A stretch of DNA of 5,936 nt from Thermoproteota archaeon (lineage in GTDB: Archaea > Thermoproteota > Methanomethylicia > Nezhaarchaeales > WYZ-LMO8): contig JAAOZJ010000140.1 of assembly GCA_011605835.1 (NCBI GenBank), forward strand, positions 1-5,936, read 5' to 3'. The notes beneath the pieces were generated by a model, which had not been told where the DNA came from, searched no databases, and saw only the letters and a program-made list of their open reading frames with translations. The position numbers were made by a program, and so were the translations under genes. Shown here one piece after another: positions 1-5,852 of this stretch (its first letter is position 1; each line of letters opens with the position of its first letter).

Positions 1-36
1 CCCATAGTCGTCTACGAAGCTTTACCCTTCACCTAA
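1..36 (+). CDS. Possible 3' end of an upstream gene (partial)
   Basis: The first frame reads 11 sense codons (PIVVYEALPFT) and then a TAA stop at 34-36. The residues and the C- or G-ending codons resemble the host genes further on, so this may be the tail of a protein whose body lies before the window. It is too short to name or to tell from chance, and another frame is also open here. No terminator-like T-run follows. Treat it as a placeholder for a gene seen only by its last few residues. Confidence 0.22.
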   Translation, partial: PIVVYEALPFT

Positions 37-84
37 ACGGTCAAGTAAGACGCTGTGTAAATCGGCACGTCTACGCTCTTTAGA

Positions 85-97
85 AGAAGTATATTAG
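85..97 (+). promoter_or_regulatory. TATA-like promoter element before the PaREP1 gene
   Basis: AGAAGTATATTA, with a purine-rich AGAAG before TATATTA, is the only AT-rich box in the first 200 bases. The usual archaeal spacing of about 25 bases puts transcription start near 117-122. That is just before base 130, where the PaREP1-like frame opens. This supports a gene start near 120-140 rather than at the TTG at 214. Predicted from sequence only. Confidence 0.35.
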
Positions 98-129
98 GCC
101 GACAGCGTAGAGGAATAGCGCTGGTTTGA

Positions 130-213
130 GGTGTAGCCGTAACGATCCCCAAGAGGCTTCTCGAGGAGCTGGAGAAAAGGGGCTTTGACGTACAGTCGTT
201 TATAGTCGACCTA
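130..213 (+). other. In-frame N-terminal extension of the PaREP1 gene with no standard start codon
   Basis: The frame of the downstream PaREP1 gene is open from a TGA at 127-129. It reads GVAVTIPKRLLEELEKRGFD and then VQSFIVDLL before the TTG at 214. This resembles the expected PaREP1 N-terminus, a short strand followed by a helix (IPKRL.EELEKRG). No in-frame ATG, GTG or TTG occurs between 130 and 213; the codons near the predicted transcript start are GGT, GTA, GCC and GTA. The nearby GTG at 131 is in another frame and meets TAG at once. Possible explanations are a one-base deletion near GAGGTGTAGCC, a non-standard start, or a gene now translated only from 214. Confidence 0.5.
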
Positions 214-663
214 TTGGCGAAGTCCTTAAACTTGGACCCCGAGGTCGTCGCGAGGTCCCATCTCGAGCTTGCCCTGAAGTACCTCGAGGAGGGCAAGTCG
301 CTCGTCGACAAGGACCCCGTCCAAGCCAGCGAGAAGCTGTATAAAGCCGCCGAGGAGGTCGTGAAGGCCCTCGCAGTGCACCTCAACTTGAGCGACGTCC
401 TTGAGGCTGTCGAGAAGAGGGGTAGGTGGACCGTCACCGAGCTCGATAGGGCGGTTAGGAGAATTTCCCAAAGAACCGGAAAGTGGTTTATGTCCTCGTG
501 GGATGCGGCGTGGGCGCTCCACGTATGGGGATTTCACGAGGCGAAGCTCGACCCTGAGAGCGTGAAGGAGAGATCAGCAGAAGTGGAGAGGATGGTCATG
601 GAAACGCAGAGGATCGTGGCCGAGGAGCGGAAGGAGAAATCACAAGCTGAGACGACTTCCTAA
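214..663 (+). CDS. PaREP1 family protein
   Basis: This 149-residue soluble, mostly helical protein belongs to the PaREP1 family, first noted as a repeated gene family in Pyrobaculum aerophilum and common in Thermoprotei. Recognisable blocks are LDPEVVARSHLELALKYLEE (about residues 7-26), DPVQASEKLYKAAEEVVKAL (34-53), a KRGRW segment near 68-72, and AWALHVWGFHEAKLDPESVK (about 99-118). The tail is charged and rich in Glu and Lys. The biochemical function is unknown. The helical build resembles HEPN-type proteins, but I see no clear RX4-6H RNase motif and do not claim nuclease activity. The TTG at 214 is the first standard start in frame and cuts into a conserved region, so the true product is probably about 28 residues longer or the gene is damaged. 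It stands alone, 245 bases from the next gene. Family call confident, start uncertain. Confidence 0.85.
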   Translation: MAKSLNLDPEVVARSHLELALKYLEEGKSLVDKDPVQASEKLYKAAEEVVKALAVHLNLSDVLEAVEKRGRWTVTELDRAVRRISQRTGKWFMSSWDAAWALHVWGFHEAKLDPESVKERSAEVERMVMETQRIVAEERKEKSQAETTS

Positions 664-860
664 CGAGTTGGCGCCCATCAAACGCCGCGTAACCGATGTA
701 GGAGTTAGGCCTCGCGATGGCATTTCATCAACCCTTTAATTGACAACACTCGTCGAGGGTTGCTGTTTCGATTACGAGGAAACCGATTATGGTAACGAGG
801 TTCGGTCTTCGACTACGATCCTCGATCCCAAGACCAAGTCTCAATCGTATGCATTTCCGG
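664..860. other. Intergenic region with a weak hairpin, no gene seen
   Basis: Neither strand carries a convincing gene here. The best plus-strand frame (ATG at 789 to TAA at 867-869) gives 26 residues of low-complexity basic peptide with no usable ribosome site. An AT-rich CCTTTAATTG at 733-742 could be a stray TATA-like box or part of the end of the PaREP1 transcript. Right after it, 744-762 can fold into a small hairpin. Loose repeats of CGATTA..CGAGG occur near 769-800. No tRNA, no C/D box pair and no T-run terminator are visible. Confidence 0.5.
744..762 (+). repeat. Small imperfect inverted repeat
   Basis: The arms CAACACTCG and CGAGGGTTG flank a single T. They are reverse complements except for one A-G mismatch, giving about seven base pairs around a three-base loop. 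A second CAACCC at 729-734 could pair with the same right arm (GGGTTG, 757-762). It lies about 80 bases after the PaREP1 stop, so it may be an RNA structure near the transcript end or simply chance. Confidence 0.25.
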
Positions 861-862
861 GG

Positions 863-900
863 CAAATAAATTGAGAAAGCAACGAAAAAGTGTTAGGGGG
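863..900 (+). promoter_or_regulatory. Promoter and ribosome site for the amidotransferase gene
   Basis: CAAATAAATT at 863-872 is a TATA-like box with an A-rich BRE-like left side. Transcription should start about 25 bases later, near 893-897, leaving a leader of roughly 12-16 bases. That leader holds the purine run AGGGGG (895-900), eight bases before the ATG at 909 and able to act as a Shine-Dalgarno site. The combination supports 909 as the true start. Confidence 0.5.
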
Positions 901-908
901 CCTGCGAG

Positions 909-1730
909 ATGTGCAGGGTAGCTCTCTACGCAACTGTGGGCGACCATAAGGGCCTCGAGGAGCTCGTTGAGAGCTTTGTCGAGGCCTCTCTCAACGACTT
1001 CGTATTGCACTCCTATAGGAGGGGGAGGAGAAGCCACAACCACGGCTGGGGCTTCGCCTACGTCCAAGGACTTCTCGGCGACCTGAGCTTCATGCACTTC
1101 AAGACCTCCCTCCCGTTGCCCTATGCTAGAGAGGTCTTGGCAATCCCCAAGCGCTGCGACTGGTTCTCCCTCATTCTGCACAGCAGGCTGACGTCGAGCG
1201 AGCCGATAGACGTACTGAGCTCACACCCGTTCCACGTTTCGATCCCGGGAAGGCTAAGCCTCTGGCTGGCCCACAACGGGGCCGTGGACAAGGCGAGGCT
1301 CGCTGAGGGGCTGTCGATGAAGGAGCTCGTCGACTCGTACGCGGACTCGTACTTCCTCGCGTACTGGCTTGCTCGGAACCTAGAGGGGCCGAGCGCCGAC
1401 CACCTCGAAAGGGCTGTCGCGAATCTGATTAAGCTGAGCGTCGCAGAGACTTCGCTCAACTTCGTCGCACTGATCTTGGACGAGAAGAAGAAGGAGGTCC
1501 TCTGCGCGGCCCTGAACTACGTGTGCGGCAAGGGCCTCGACTTGTACGACTACTACAAGCTCTACAGAGTGCTCGTTGGCGATAAGGCCTTGGTCGTGGC
1601 CTCGTCGACCATAGCCTTATACATGGAGAGGCTCTACGGGTATGAGATAGACCCTCTAGACAACGGCGAGTTGCTACTTGCGAGCCCTCGAAAGGGTGAG
1701 ATCGCGATCACGTCTAAGAGGCTTCTCTAA
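909..1730 (+). CDS. Class II glutamine amidotransferase-like protein
   Basis: This 273-residue protein has the layout of the N-terminal-nucleophile (class II) glutaminase domain. Such domains release ammonia from glutamine for a partner enzyme. Removal of Met1 would expose Cys2 (MCRVALYA), the expected nucleophile. Further family-like motifs are HNHGWGFAYV (43-52), the HSR of LHSRLTSSEP (91-93), SSHPF (104-108), AHNG (121-124) and ADS (145-147). These match the pattern seen in YafJ/EgtC-like amidotransferases. There is no synthase, sugar isomerase or phosphoribosyltransferase domain, and the last 80 or so residues finish the same fold. The partner and amide acceptor are therefore unknown, and no biosynthetic gene lies alongside. 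No signal peptide or membrane segment is seen. The ATG at 909 fits both the AGGGGG ribosome site and the need for Cys at position 2. Family confident, pathway unknown. Confidence 0.85.
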   Translation: MCRVALYATVGDHKGLEELVESFVEASLNDFVLHSYRRGRRSHNHGWGFAYVQGLLGDLSFMHFKTSLPLPYAREVLAIPKRCDWFSLILHSRLTSSEPIDVLSSHPFHVSIPGRLSLWLAHNGAVDKARLAEGLSMKELVDSYADSYFLAYWLARNLEGPSADHLERAVANLIKLSVAETSLNFVALILDEKKKEVLCAALNYVCGKGLDLYDYYKLYRVLVGDKALVVASSTIALYMERLYGYEIDPLDNGELLLASPRKGEIAITSKRLL

Positions 1731-1742
1731 CATCTTGGAGGC

Positions 1743-1756
1743 CAAAAAGCTTAACC
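1743..1756 (+). promoter_or_regulatory. BRE/TATA promoter of the YHS-copper pump operon
   Basis: CAAAAAGCTTAACC has the archaeal arrangement of an A-run (BRE), two spacer bases and a TTAA-type box. It begins 13 bases after the amidotransferase stop, so the metal genes have their own promoter. Start of transcription is expected near 1776-1780, a few bases before the ATG at 1782, making the mRNA nearly leaderless. This excludes the in-frame GTG at 1761 as the start. No clear metal-regulator palindrome is visible next to it. Confidence 0.5.
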
Positions 1757-1781
1757 GAATGTGCGTTGGAGAGGTGCTGAA

Positions 1782-1955
1782 ATGTCCGAAAAGATAGACC
1801 CCGTCTGCGGCATGTCGGTAGATCTCCGAGGAGCGCGGTACAAGACCGTTTACAAGGGCAAGGTGTACTACTTCTGTAGCAAGCGTTGCCTAGAGGCTTT
1901 TGAGAGGAGCCCCGAATTCTACTTAGAGCGAGGGCCGCAGGGCATGCCCGAGTAG
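1782..1955 (+). CDS. Small YHS-domain metal-binding protein
   Basis: This 57-residue protein is almost entirely one YHS domain, a short cysteine-containing metal-binding fold often attached to or encoded beside copper/heavy-metal P-type ATPases. Visible marks are DPVCGM (residues 6-11, Cys9), the strands around YKTVYKGKVYYF, and FCSKRC (31-36, Cys32 and Cys36) leading into the helix LEAFERSPEFYL. The three cysteines are the likely metal ligands. Only a short Gly/Pro tail follows, so this is a stand-alone domain rather than a fragment of the pump. The ATG at 1782 is preferred over the GTG at 1761: the domain begins here, and the promoter predicts transcription start near 1778. A GGAGAGGTG stretch (1768-1775) resembles a ribosome site but may lie before the transcript start. 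It sits 41 bases ahead of the Cu(I) pump in the same direction. The inferred role is binding or delivering copper, or buffering it in the cytosol. Exact metal not shown. Confidence 0.85.
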   Translation: MSEKIDPVCGMSVDLRGARYKTVYKGKVYYFCSKRCLEAFERSPEFYLERGPQGMPE

Positions 1956-1996
1956 CCAGCGTAGTTTGAAAGAGGCTCAGAAACGGTGCAACGTCA

Positions 1997-4414
1997 TTGA
2001 CGTGGCGCAGGACCAAGGTCAAGATAGTCGGCGTAGACTGCCCCTCCTGCGTCTACGCGATAGAGAAGAAAGTCAAGTCAAAGAGCCACGTGCGCTCCTT
2101 CAAGCTAGATGTAAACACGGGGGTAGCCGAGGTAGAGTACGACGAGGATGAGCTCTCCCTCAGAGATCTATACACAGCCATCAGAGAGGCTGGCTACGAC
2201 GTCTACAAAGAGAAGCTATACTTCGACTTAAAGGACCTCGGCGCAGAGGGGGTCCCCACGCTAGAGTCGAGGATGTTGAAGAAGAGGGGGATCCTCGACG
2301 TCAAGATATCGCTCACGACGAAGATTGCCGTCGTTACGTACAACCCCCTAGAGGTCTCGAGAGAGGAGGTAATAAGTGAGCTTAGGGAGCTGGGCGCTGA
2401 GCCGCTGGAGGGGGCCCTCAAGGAGGAGCGGAGGCCCTCTGAAAGGCTGTTGCTCTACAGGAGGCTTGGCTCCTTCATCATAGGCTTGATCGCCGTGACC
2501 CTATCCATGGCCAGTATGTTCGCTGGCGAGGCTCAGCTCCTCCGTGGAGCAGAGGCCTTGACGCCGTTCTTGGCGGGGCTGGCCATCTCGCTCAACATTG
2601 ACATAGTGGTTAGAGGGTGGCGATCTCTAAGCGCGGCCCTTCCGGTCATGGACTCGCTCATAGCCCTCTCAGTGACCTCGACGTTCATAGCTGGTTTGGC
2701 GTCCCTCGCCGGGTTTCTGCTGTTGCACGGAGGGCTTCACGCCTCGACGTTCTTCGAGGCCTCAGCGGGCGTCATAGGCTTCATAGGGCTCGGCAAGTAC
2801 TTGGAGGAGAGGCTACGCAAGAGAGCCCTCGGCGCGCTTGAAGCTCTCGCCACATCGCTTAAAGGCCACGTCAGGGTAGTCGTCGGCGAATCGACGGTCG
2901 AGAAGCCCCTCTCAGAGGTCAAGCCCGGTGAGGTCGTAGAGGTCAGAGCTGGCGAGGTCATATTAGTCGACGGCGTCGTCGTAGAGGGACAGGGCTACGT
3001 GGACGAGTCGAGCTTCACGGGCGAGCCCGTCCCTCGCGTCAAGAGGGGCGAGACCAGGGACCCTGTATTGGCCGGTAGCGCCCTCCTCTCGGGTTACTTG
3101 AGGGTGAGGGCCACTAGGGTTGGGAGCGAGACGTTCATCGCCAACTTGATGGAGGCCGTGAGGGAGGCGGAGTACTTGAAGCCGAGGCTTGCTAGGATGG
3201 CGGACAAGGTCGTCGGCTACTTCACCTGGATCGTTTTGGGCACGGCCTTGGCGACGTTAGCGTACTGGTGGATCGGGTACGGCGACCTCCAGTGGGCCGT
3301 CATGTTTACAGCCGCCGTCCTGACGGTCGCCTGCCCCTGCGCCTTGGGCATAGCGACCCCGCTCGTCATCTCGCTTGCCGTGTTGAGGTCCTCGAGGGAG
3401 GGCATCCTCGTCAGGGCTGGCGCCGTCTTCGAGAGGGTACTGAGCTCGGACGTAGTCGTGTTCGACAAGACGGGGACGTTGACCGTCGGCAAGCCAGTCC
3501 TGCTCGCGGTGCATGCGGTGAAGGACGTCGACCTCGAAAAGGTGCTCTACTTGGCGTGCTCCTTGGAATCTCGAAGCGAGCACCCGCTCGCGCGAGCCAT
3601 AATCGAGGGGTGCGCGAAGAAAGGCGTGAAGCCGGGCGAGCCTGAGGAGTACGTCCACATACCCGGAGAGGGGGTCTACGGCGTAGTCGAGGGCGTCGAG
3701 ATAGCGATCGGGAGCCCCGAGCTGGCGTCGAGGCTTGGCGCGGCCCTGAGCGACGAGGTCATGAATTTAATTAGGAGCATAGGGTCGAGGGGGAACACGC
3801 CCGTATTGGTCATCTTGGGCTCGGAGGTCGTGGCCGTCTTAGAGGTCGGCGACGTACCGAGAAAGGAGGCCCTCGAAGTAATTGAGGGGTTAAAGAAGAG
3901 GGGTTACAGAGTGGGGCTCGCGAGCGGGGACGTGGAGGCGAGCGTCTCTTACTACAAGGAGCTCTTCGAGCTGGACTTCGCGTACTGGGCGTTGAAGCCT
4001 AACGACAAGGCGGAGCTAATGAAGGATCTCCAAAGGAGGGACCACAAGGCGATATTCGTAGGCGACGGAATTAATGACGCTCCTGCAATCGGCGTGGCCA
4101 ACGTCGGGGTGGCCATGGGCTGCGGAGCCGAGATATCGAGGGAGGCTGGCGACGTGGTGCTGGTGGGCAACGACCTCAGAGCGCTGCTGTTCCTTCTAGA
4201 CTTCAGCAAGACGGTTAAAAGCAAGATGATGCAGAACATAGCGTGGGCCTTCGCGTACAACGTAGTCCTCATACCGATAGCCGCAGGGGCTCTCTTCACT
4301 TCGTTCCACCTCTTCATAACCCCTCAATTAGCCGCCCTCGCCATGATCCTGAGCGACATAAGCGTTGTCGCCAATGCGCTGACGATATTGAGGTCGAGAG
4401 CATGGAAGAAATAG
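1997..4414 (+). CDS. copA: Cu(I)-exporting P1B-type ATPase
   Basis: This 805-residue membrane pump couples ATP hydrolysis to heavy-metal transport, most likely Cu(I) export across the cell membrane. The N-terminal HMA domain carries GVDCPSC (Cys15, Cys18). A second HMA-like domain (about 72-139) has lost its CXXC. Eight membrane helices lie near 159-177, 188-206, 217-243, 250-268, 409-426, 433-458, 745-768 and 773-795. The actuator domain has TGE (341-343). The helix-6 motif is CPC (446-448), and the phosphorylation site is Asp490 in DKTGT. The nucleotide domain has SEHP (His529) and the hinge is GDGINDAP (689-696). Helix 7 has N747-X6-Y754-N755-X4-P, the Cu(I) subtype signature. Met218 and Glu270 sit in entry-path positions. 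Unusual: helix 8 reads M783-I-L-S786-D787, where Cu(I) pumps usually have Ser at the last position. The start is TTG 1997, the only standard start codon between the TGA at 1967 and the HMA domain; its ribosome site (GGTG, 1986-1989) is weak. It probably shares an mRNA with the YHS gene. Confidence 0.93.
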   Translation: MTWRRTKVKIVGVDCPSCVYAIEKKVKSKSHVRSFKLDVNTGVAEVEYDEDELSLRDLYTAIREAGYDVYKEKLYFDLKDLGAEGVPTLESRMLKKRGILDVKISLTTKIAVVTYNPLEVSREEVISELRELGAEPLEGALKEERRPSERLLLYRRLGSFIIGLIAVTLSMASMFAGEAQLLRGAEALTPFLAGLAISLNIDIVVRGWRSLSAALPVMDSLIALSVTSTFIAGLASLAGFLLLHGGLHASTFFEASAGVIGFIGLGKYLEERLRKRALGALEALATSLKGHVRVVVGESTVEKPLSEVKPGEVVEVRAGEVILVDGVVVEGQGYVDESSFTGEPVPRVKRGETRDPVLAGSALLSGYLRVRATRVGSETFIANLMEAVREAEYLKPRLARMADKVVGYFTWIVLGTALATLAYWWIGYGDLQWAVMFTAAVLTVACPCALGIATPLVISLAVLRSSREGILVRAGAVFERVLSSDVVVFDKTGTLTVGKPVLLAVHAVKDVDLEKVLYLACSLESRSEHPLARAIIEGCAKKGVKPGEPEEYVHIPGEGVYGVVEGVEIAIGSPELASRLGAALSDEVMNLIRSIGSRGNTPVLVILGSEVVAVLEVGDVPRKEALEVIEGLKKRGYRVGLASGDVEASVSYYKELFELDFAYWALKPNDKAELMKDLQRRDHKAIFVGDGINDAPAIGVANVGVAMGCGAEISREAGDVVLVGNDLRALLFLLDFSKTVKSKMMQNIAWAFAYNVVLIPIAAGALFTSFHLFITPQLAALAMILSDISVVANALTILRSRAWKK

Positions 4415-4552
4415 CGACCCTTCGTCGAGGCTGTGAGGGACTCTATCACGATATTCGACCAGGCACCCGAAGCCGCGCGCTTCCTTCACAAGGTTAGGTA
4501 TGAGCTCATTAAGCGTGGATATTACTTAGAAAGAGTTTGCGCTCTTTCCTAG
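4415..4552 (+). pseudogene. Coding-like remnant after the copper pump, truncated gene fragment
   Basis: Immediately after the pump's TAG, the same frame is open for 45 codons to a TAG at 4550-4552. The text is protein-like: RPFVEAVRDSITIFD, then QAPEAARFLHKVRYELIKRG and a short tail. An internal GTG at 4433 could start a 39-residue peptide but has no well-spaced ribosome site. Up to about 4520 the codons look like the host genes. After that the sequence becomes AT-rich and overlaps the 3' end of the opposing ATPase gene by 27 bases. I read it as the front part of a resident gene cut off by the arrival of the AT-rich segment. It could also be a tiny real gene or chance. I do not recognise the family. 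Confidence 0.35.
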
Positions 4553-5824
4553 TGATCGTTTAAATCGCATTTTACTTGCAATTTCTATTATTTCCTCAGG
4601 CCCTATCTCTTCATATGATCCTGGGACTTTTGGAGGCTTCGCGCTTACACTTATTAGTCCCGCTCTAGGTATCCCCTGTTCATGTATCCTTTCAATAGCC
4701 TTCCTTGCTTCGCTCACTTCCATTTCACCGATCTTCACCTCATACCCAATTATTGGCGTTCTCCTCCTCTCATCCAGGACTACTATGTCTATATCCCCAT
4801 TTGGTAGTATGGCGTATGCTCTTTTCCCACCGATGTATTCTGCCAGCATTTCCCCTAAGCTGAATTGTATCTCTCTCGATATCGCAGTCATCACGATTTC
4901 CCTGCCTACGTTTGTATTTGGGTTTTCCGTTATGTTTAGCTTTTGGTCTATGTATTGGATTATCGATGCTATTGGTGATCTATGTTTGAAGTAGAATCTT
5001 GCTCCTCTAGTCTTCCACAGAGGTATCTTCTCCAGTAAGCCCATGTTCACGAGCCTTTCAAGCATCCCTATTACTGTCGCTTGTCCTCCTGTTATCATGT
5101 TGTTTGAGGCGAGCACTCCAGCTATTTCTGATGGTTTCCACATACCTTCGCCCACTAATCTTAAGATCGCATCGTAAACTCTCGTTAGTGTCCTCTCCTC
5201 TTCTTCGAATACCTCTCCTATGAGTCCATGTGTTGACGTTGCTAGATAGTACGCTTTTCCGCATATTTCCGTTATAATGTCCGCTTCTATCGAGAGCATT
5301 GGTATCACCCATGGATCTCTAAATATCAACCCCCACATCATCGCATCCCTCGGCGTTTTTACTAAGTTTTTTAATGCCATTATGGTGTCTTGGTAGCTTA
5401 TTATGTCTAGTTTTAGTGGTGAGAGCAGTCCTAGAAGCGGACTTCTTCTATCGAAGACCTTGCTAAGCATTCCGAGGCTTGATCCGCTGACTATTAGCTT
5501 CCCCTTTGGGTGATGTAACGCTAATTCTTCCCATAGGAACTCAGGTAGCCTTTGGAATTCGTCTATGATCACAGTTTCACCATTATCCAGTAAGCTTCCA
5601 ACTCTACTTATGGCCTCCTTAACATTCACGTATGTATACCTTCCCCCTTCTTCGTGGATTACGTATCCTGCTCTTGTTATCATGAAGTATTGAGCTTCTC
5701 TGAACACCTTTCTCAACATGTACGTCTTCCCAGTTTTACGTCTACCATAGACCATTATCCATCCCTTAAGCTTCTTCACTTCCTCCTCTTCCCTTCTATC
5801 TATGTTGAGAATCATAATTCTCAT
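4526..5824 (-). CDS. Archaeal P-loop ATPase with C-terminal PD-(D/E)XK-like domain
   Basis: This 432-residue protein fits the archaeal ATPase family (COG1672-like AAA+ ATPase, often with a DUF234-type C-terminus). The ATPase part has Walker A GRRKTGKT (27-34), Walker B TVIIDEF (84-90) and a sensor-like LIVSGSS (110-116). A winged-helix-like segment covers about 216-275. The C-terminus has a nuclease-like core: Glu325 or Glu329 in GEMLAEY, then GDIDIVV (Asp344, Asp346) and YEVK (Glu362, Lys364), the D...EXK pattern of PD-(D/E)XK enzymes. No membrane segment is seen. Function is unknown; relatives are abundant in archaea and suspected to be tied to mobile or defence DNA, which is inference. The gene is clearly poorer in G+C than its neighbours and runs opposite to them, suggesting transfer. 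The ATG at 5824 is chosen because a BRE/TATA places transcription start there; Met4 is an alternative start. Confidence 0.85.
   Translation of the reverse strand: MRIMILNIDRREEEEVKKLKGWIMVYGRRKTGKTYMLRKVFREAQYFMITRAGYVIHEEGGRYTYVNVKEAISRVGSLLDNGETVIIDEFQRLPEFLWEELALHHPKGKLIVSGSSLGMLSKVFDRRSPLLGLLSPLKLDIISYQDTIMALKNLVKTPRDAMMWGLIFRDPWVIPMLSIEADIITEICGKAYYLATSTHGLIGEVFEEEERTLTRVYDAILRLVGEGMWKPSEIAGVLASNNMITGGQATVIGMLERLVNMGLLEKIPLWKTRGARFYFKHRSPIASIIQYIDQKLNITENPNTNVGREIVMTAISREIQFSLGEMLAEYIGGKRAYAILPNGDIDIVVLDERRRTPIIGYEVKIGEMEVSEARKAIERIHEQGIPRAGLISVSAKPPKVPGSYEEIGPEEIIEIASKMRFKRSLGKSANSF
4529..4548. repeat. Seven-base-pair inverted repeat at the convergent 3' ends
   Basis: GAAAGAG (4529-4535) and CTCTTTC (4542-4548) are perfect reverse complements around the six-base loop TTTGCG. 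They cover the last codons of the minus-strand ATPase gene and the end of the plus-strand remnant. It could form a hairpin in transcripts from either side and help end transcription, but there is no T-run after it in either direction. Because it lies inside coding sequence, chance is also likely. Confidence 0.3.
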
Positions 5825-5845
5825 AGGAATATTCTCATAGGAATA
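5818..5845. repeat. Perfect 14-bp tandem duplication over the ATPase gene start
   Basis: TTCTCATAGGAATA occurs twice back to back (5818-5831 and 5832-5845), with a partial third TTCCTATA after it. On the minus strand each unit reads TATTCCTATGAGAA, so each contains an ATG. The copy nearer the gene supplies the start codon at 5824. The other ATG (5838) is 14 bases upstream and out of frame. The duplication spans the predicted transcription start and could be a double protein-binding site. Confidence 0.85.
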
Positions 5846-5852
5846 TTCCTAT
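5837..5852. promoter_or_regulatory. Perfect 16-bp palindrome, likely operator of the ATPase gene
   Basis: ATAGGAATATTCCTAT is its own reverse complement across all 16 bases. It begins within the TATA box (5850-5854) and runs toward the transcription start, where a bound dimer would block TBP/TFB or RNA polymerase. The half-site ATAGGAATA recurs in the adjacent tandem unit (5823-5831). A dimeric winged-helix or ribbon-helix-helix repressor could bind here, perhaps the ATPase itself through its winged-helix part. The regulator's identity is inference. Confidence 0.6.

Noticed and set aside
33..437. Minus-strand open frame of 134 codons opposite the PaREP1 gene
   Set aside because: It is Ser/Thr/Leu-rich shadow text with no motif, and it crosses the PaREP1 promoter and gene.
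789..869. 26-codon plus-strand frame starting at ATG 789
   Set aside because: It has no ribosome site or promoter at the right distance, a basic low-complexity peptide, and an end within the TATA-like box of the next gene.
813..1181. Minus-strand frame of 122 codons over the amidotransferase start
   Set aside because: It is antisense to the catalytic Cys2 and HNHGWG region and has no recognisable family.
1761..1781. GTG at 1761 as start of the YHS protein
   Set aside because: It lies before the predicted transcription start (about 1776-1780), and the added residues VRWRGAE do not belong to the YHS domain.
3257..3658. Long minus-strand open frame inside the copper pump gene
   Set aside because: It lies fully antisense to a P-type ATPase with all motifs intact; its text is rich in Arg, Asp and Gly, as expected from the shadow of GC-rich codons, and shows no domain.
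4243..4497. Plus-strand frame overlapping the end of the pump gene
   Set aside because: It starts inside helix 7 of the pump in another frame; the text is Arg/His/Ser-rich and has no family. The frame of the 4415-4552 remnant is the more protein-like one.
4412..4552. Readthrough of the pump's TAG as pyrrolysine, giving a longer pump
   Set aside because: Pyrrolysine decoding is known mainly from methanogens and some bacteria; the pump is already full family length at the TAG. Chance adjacency or a gene remnant is simpler.
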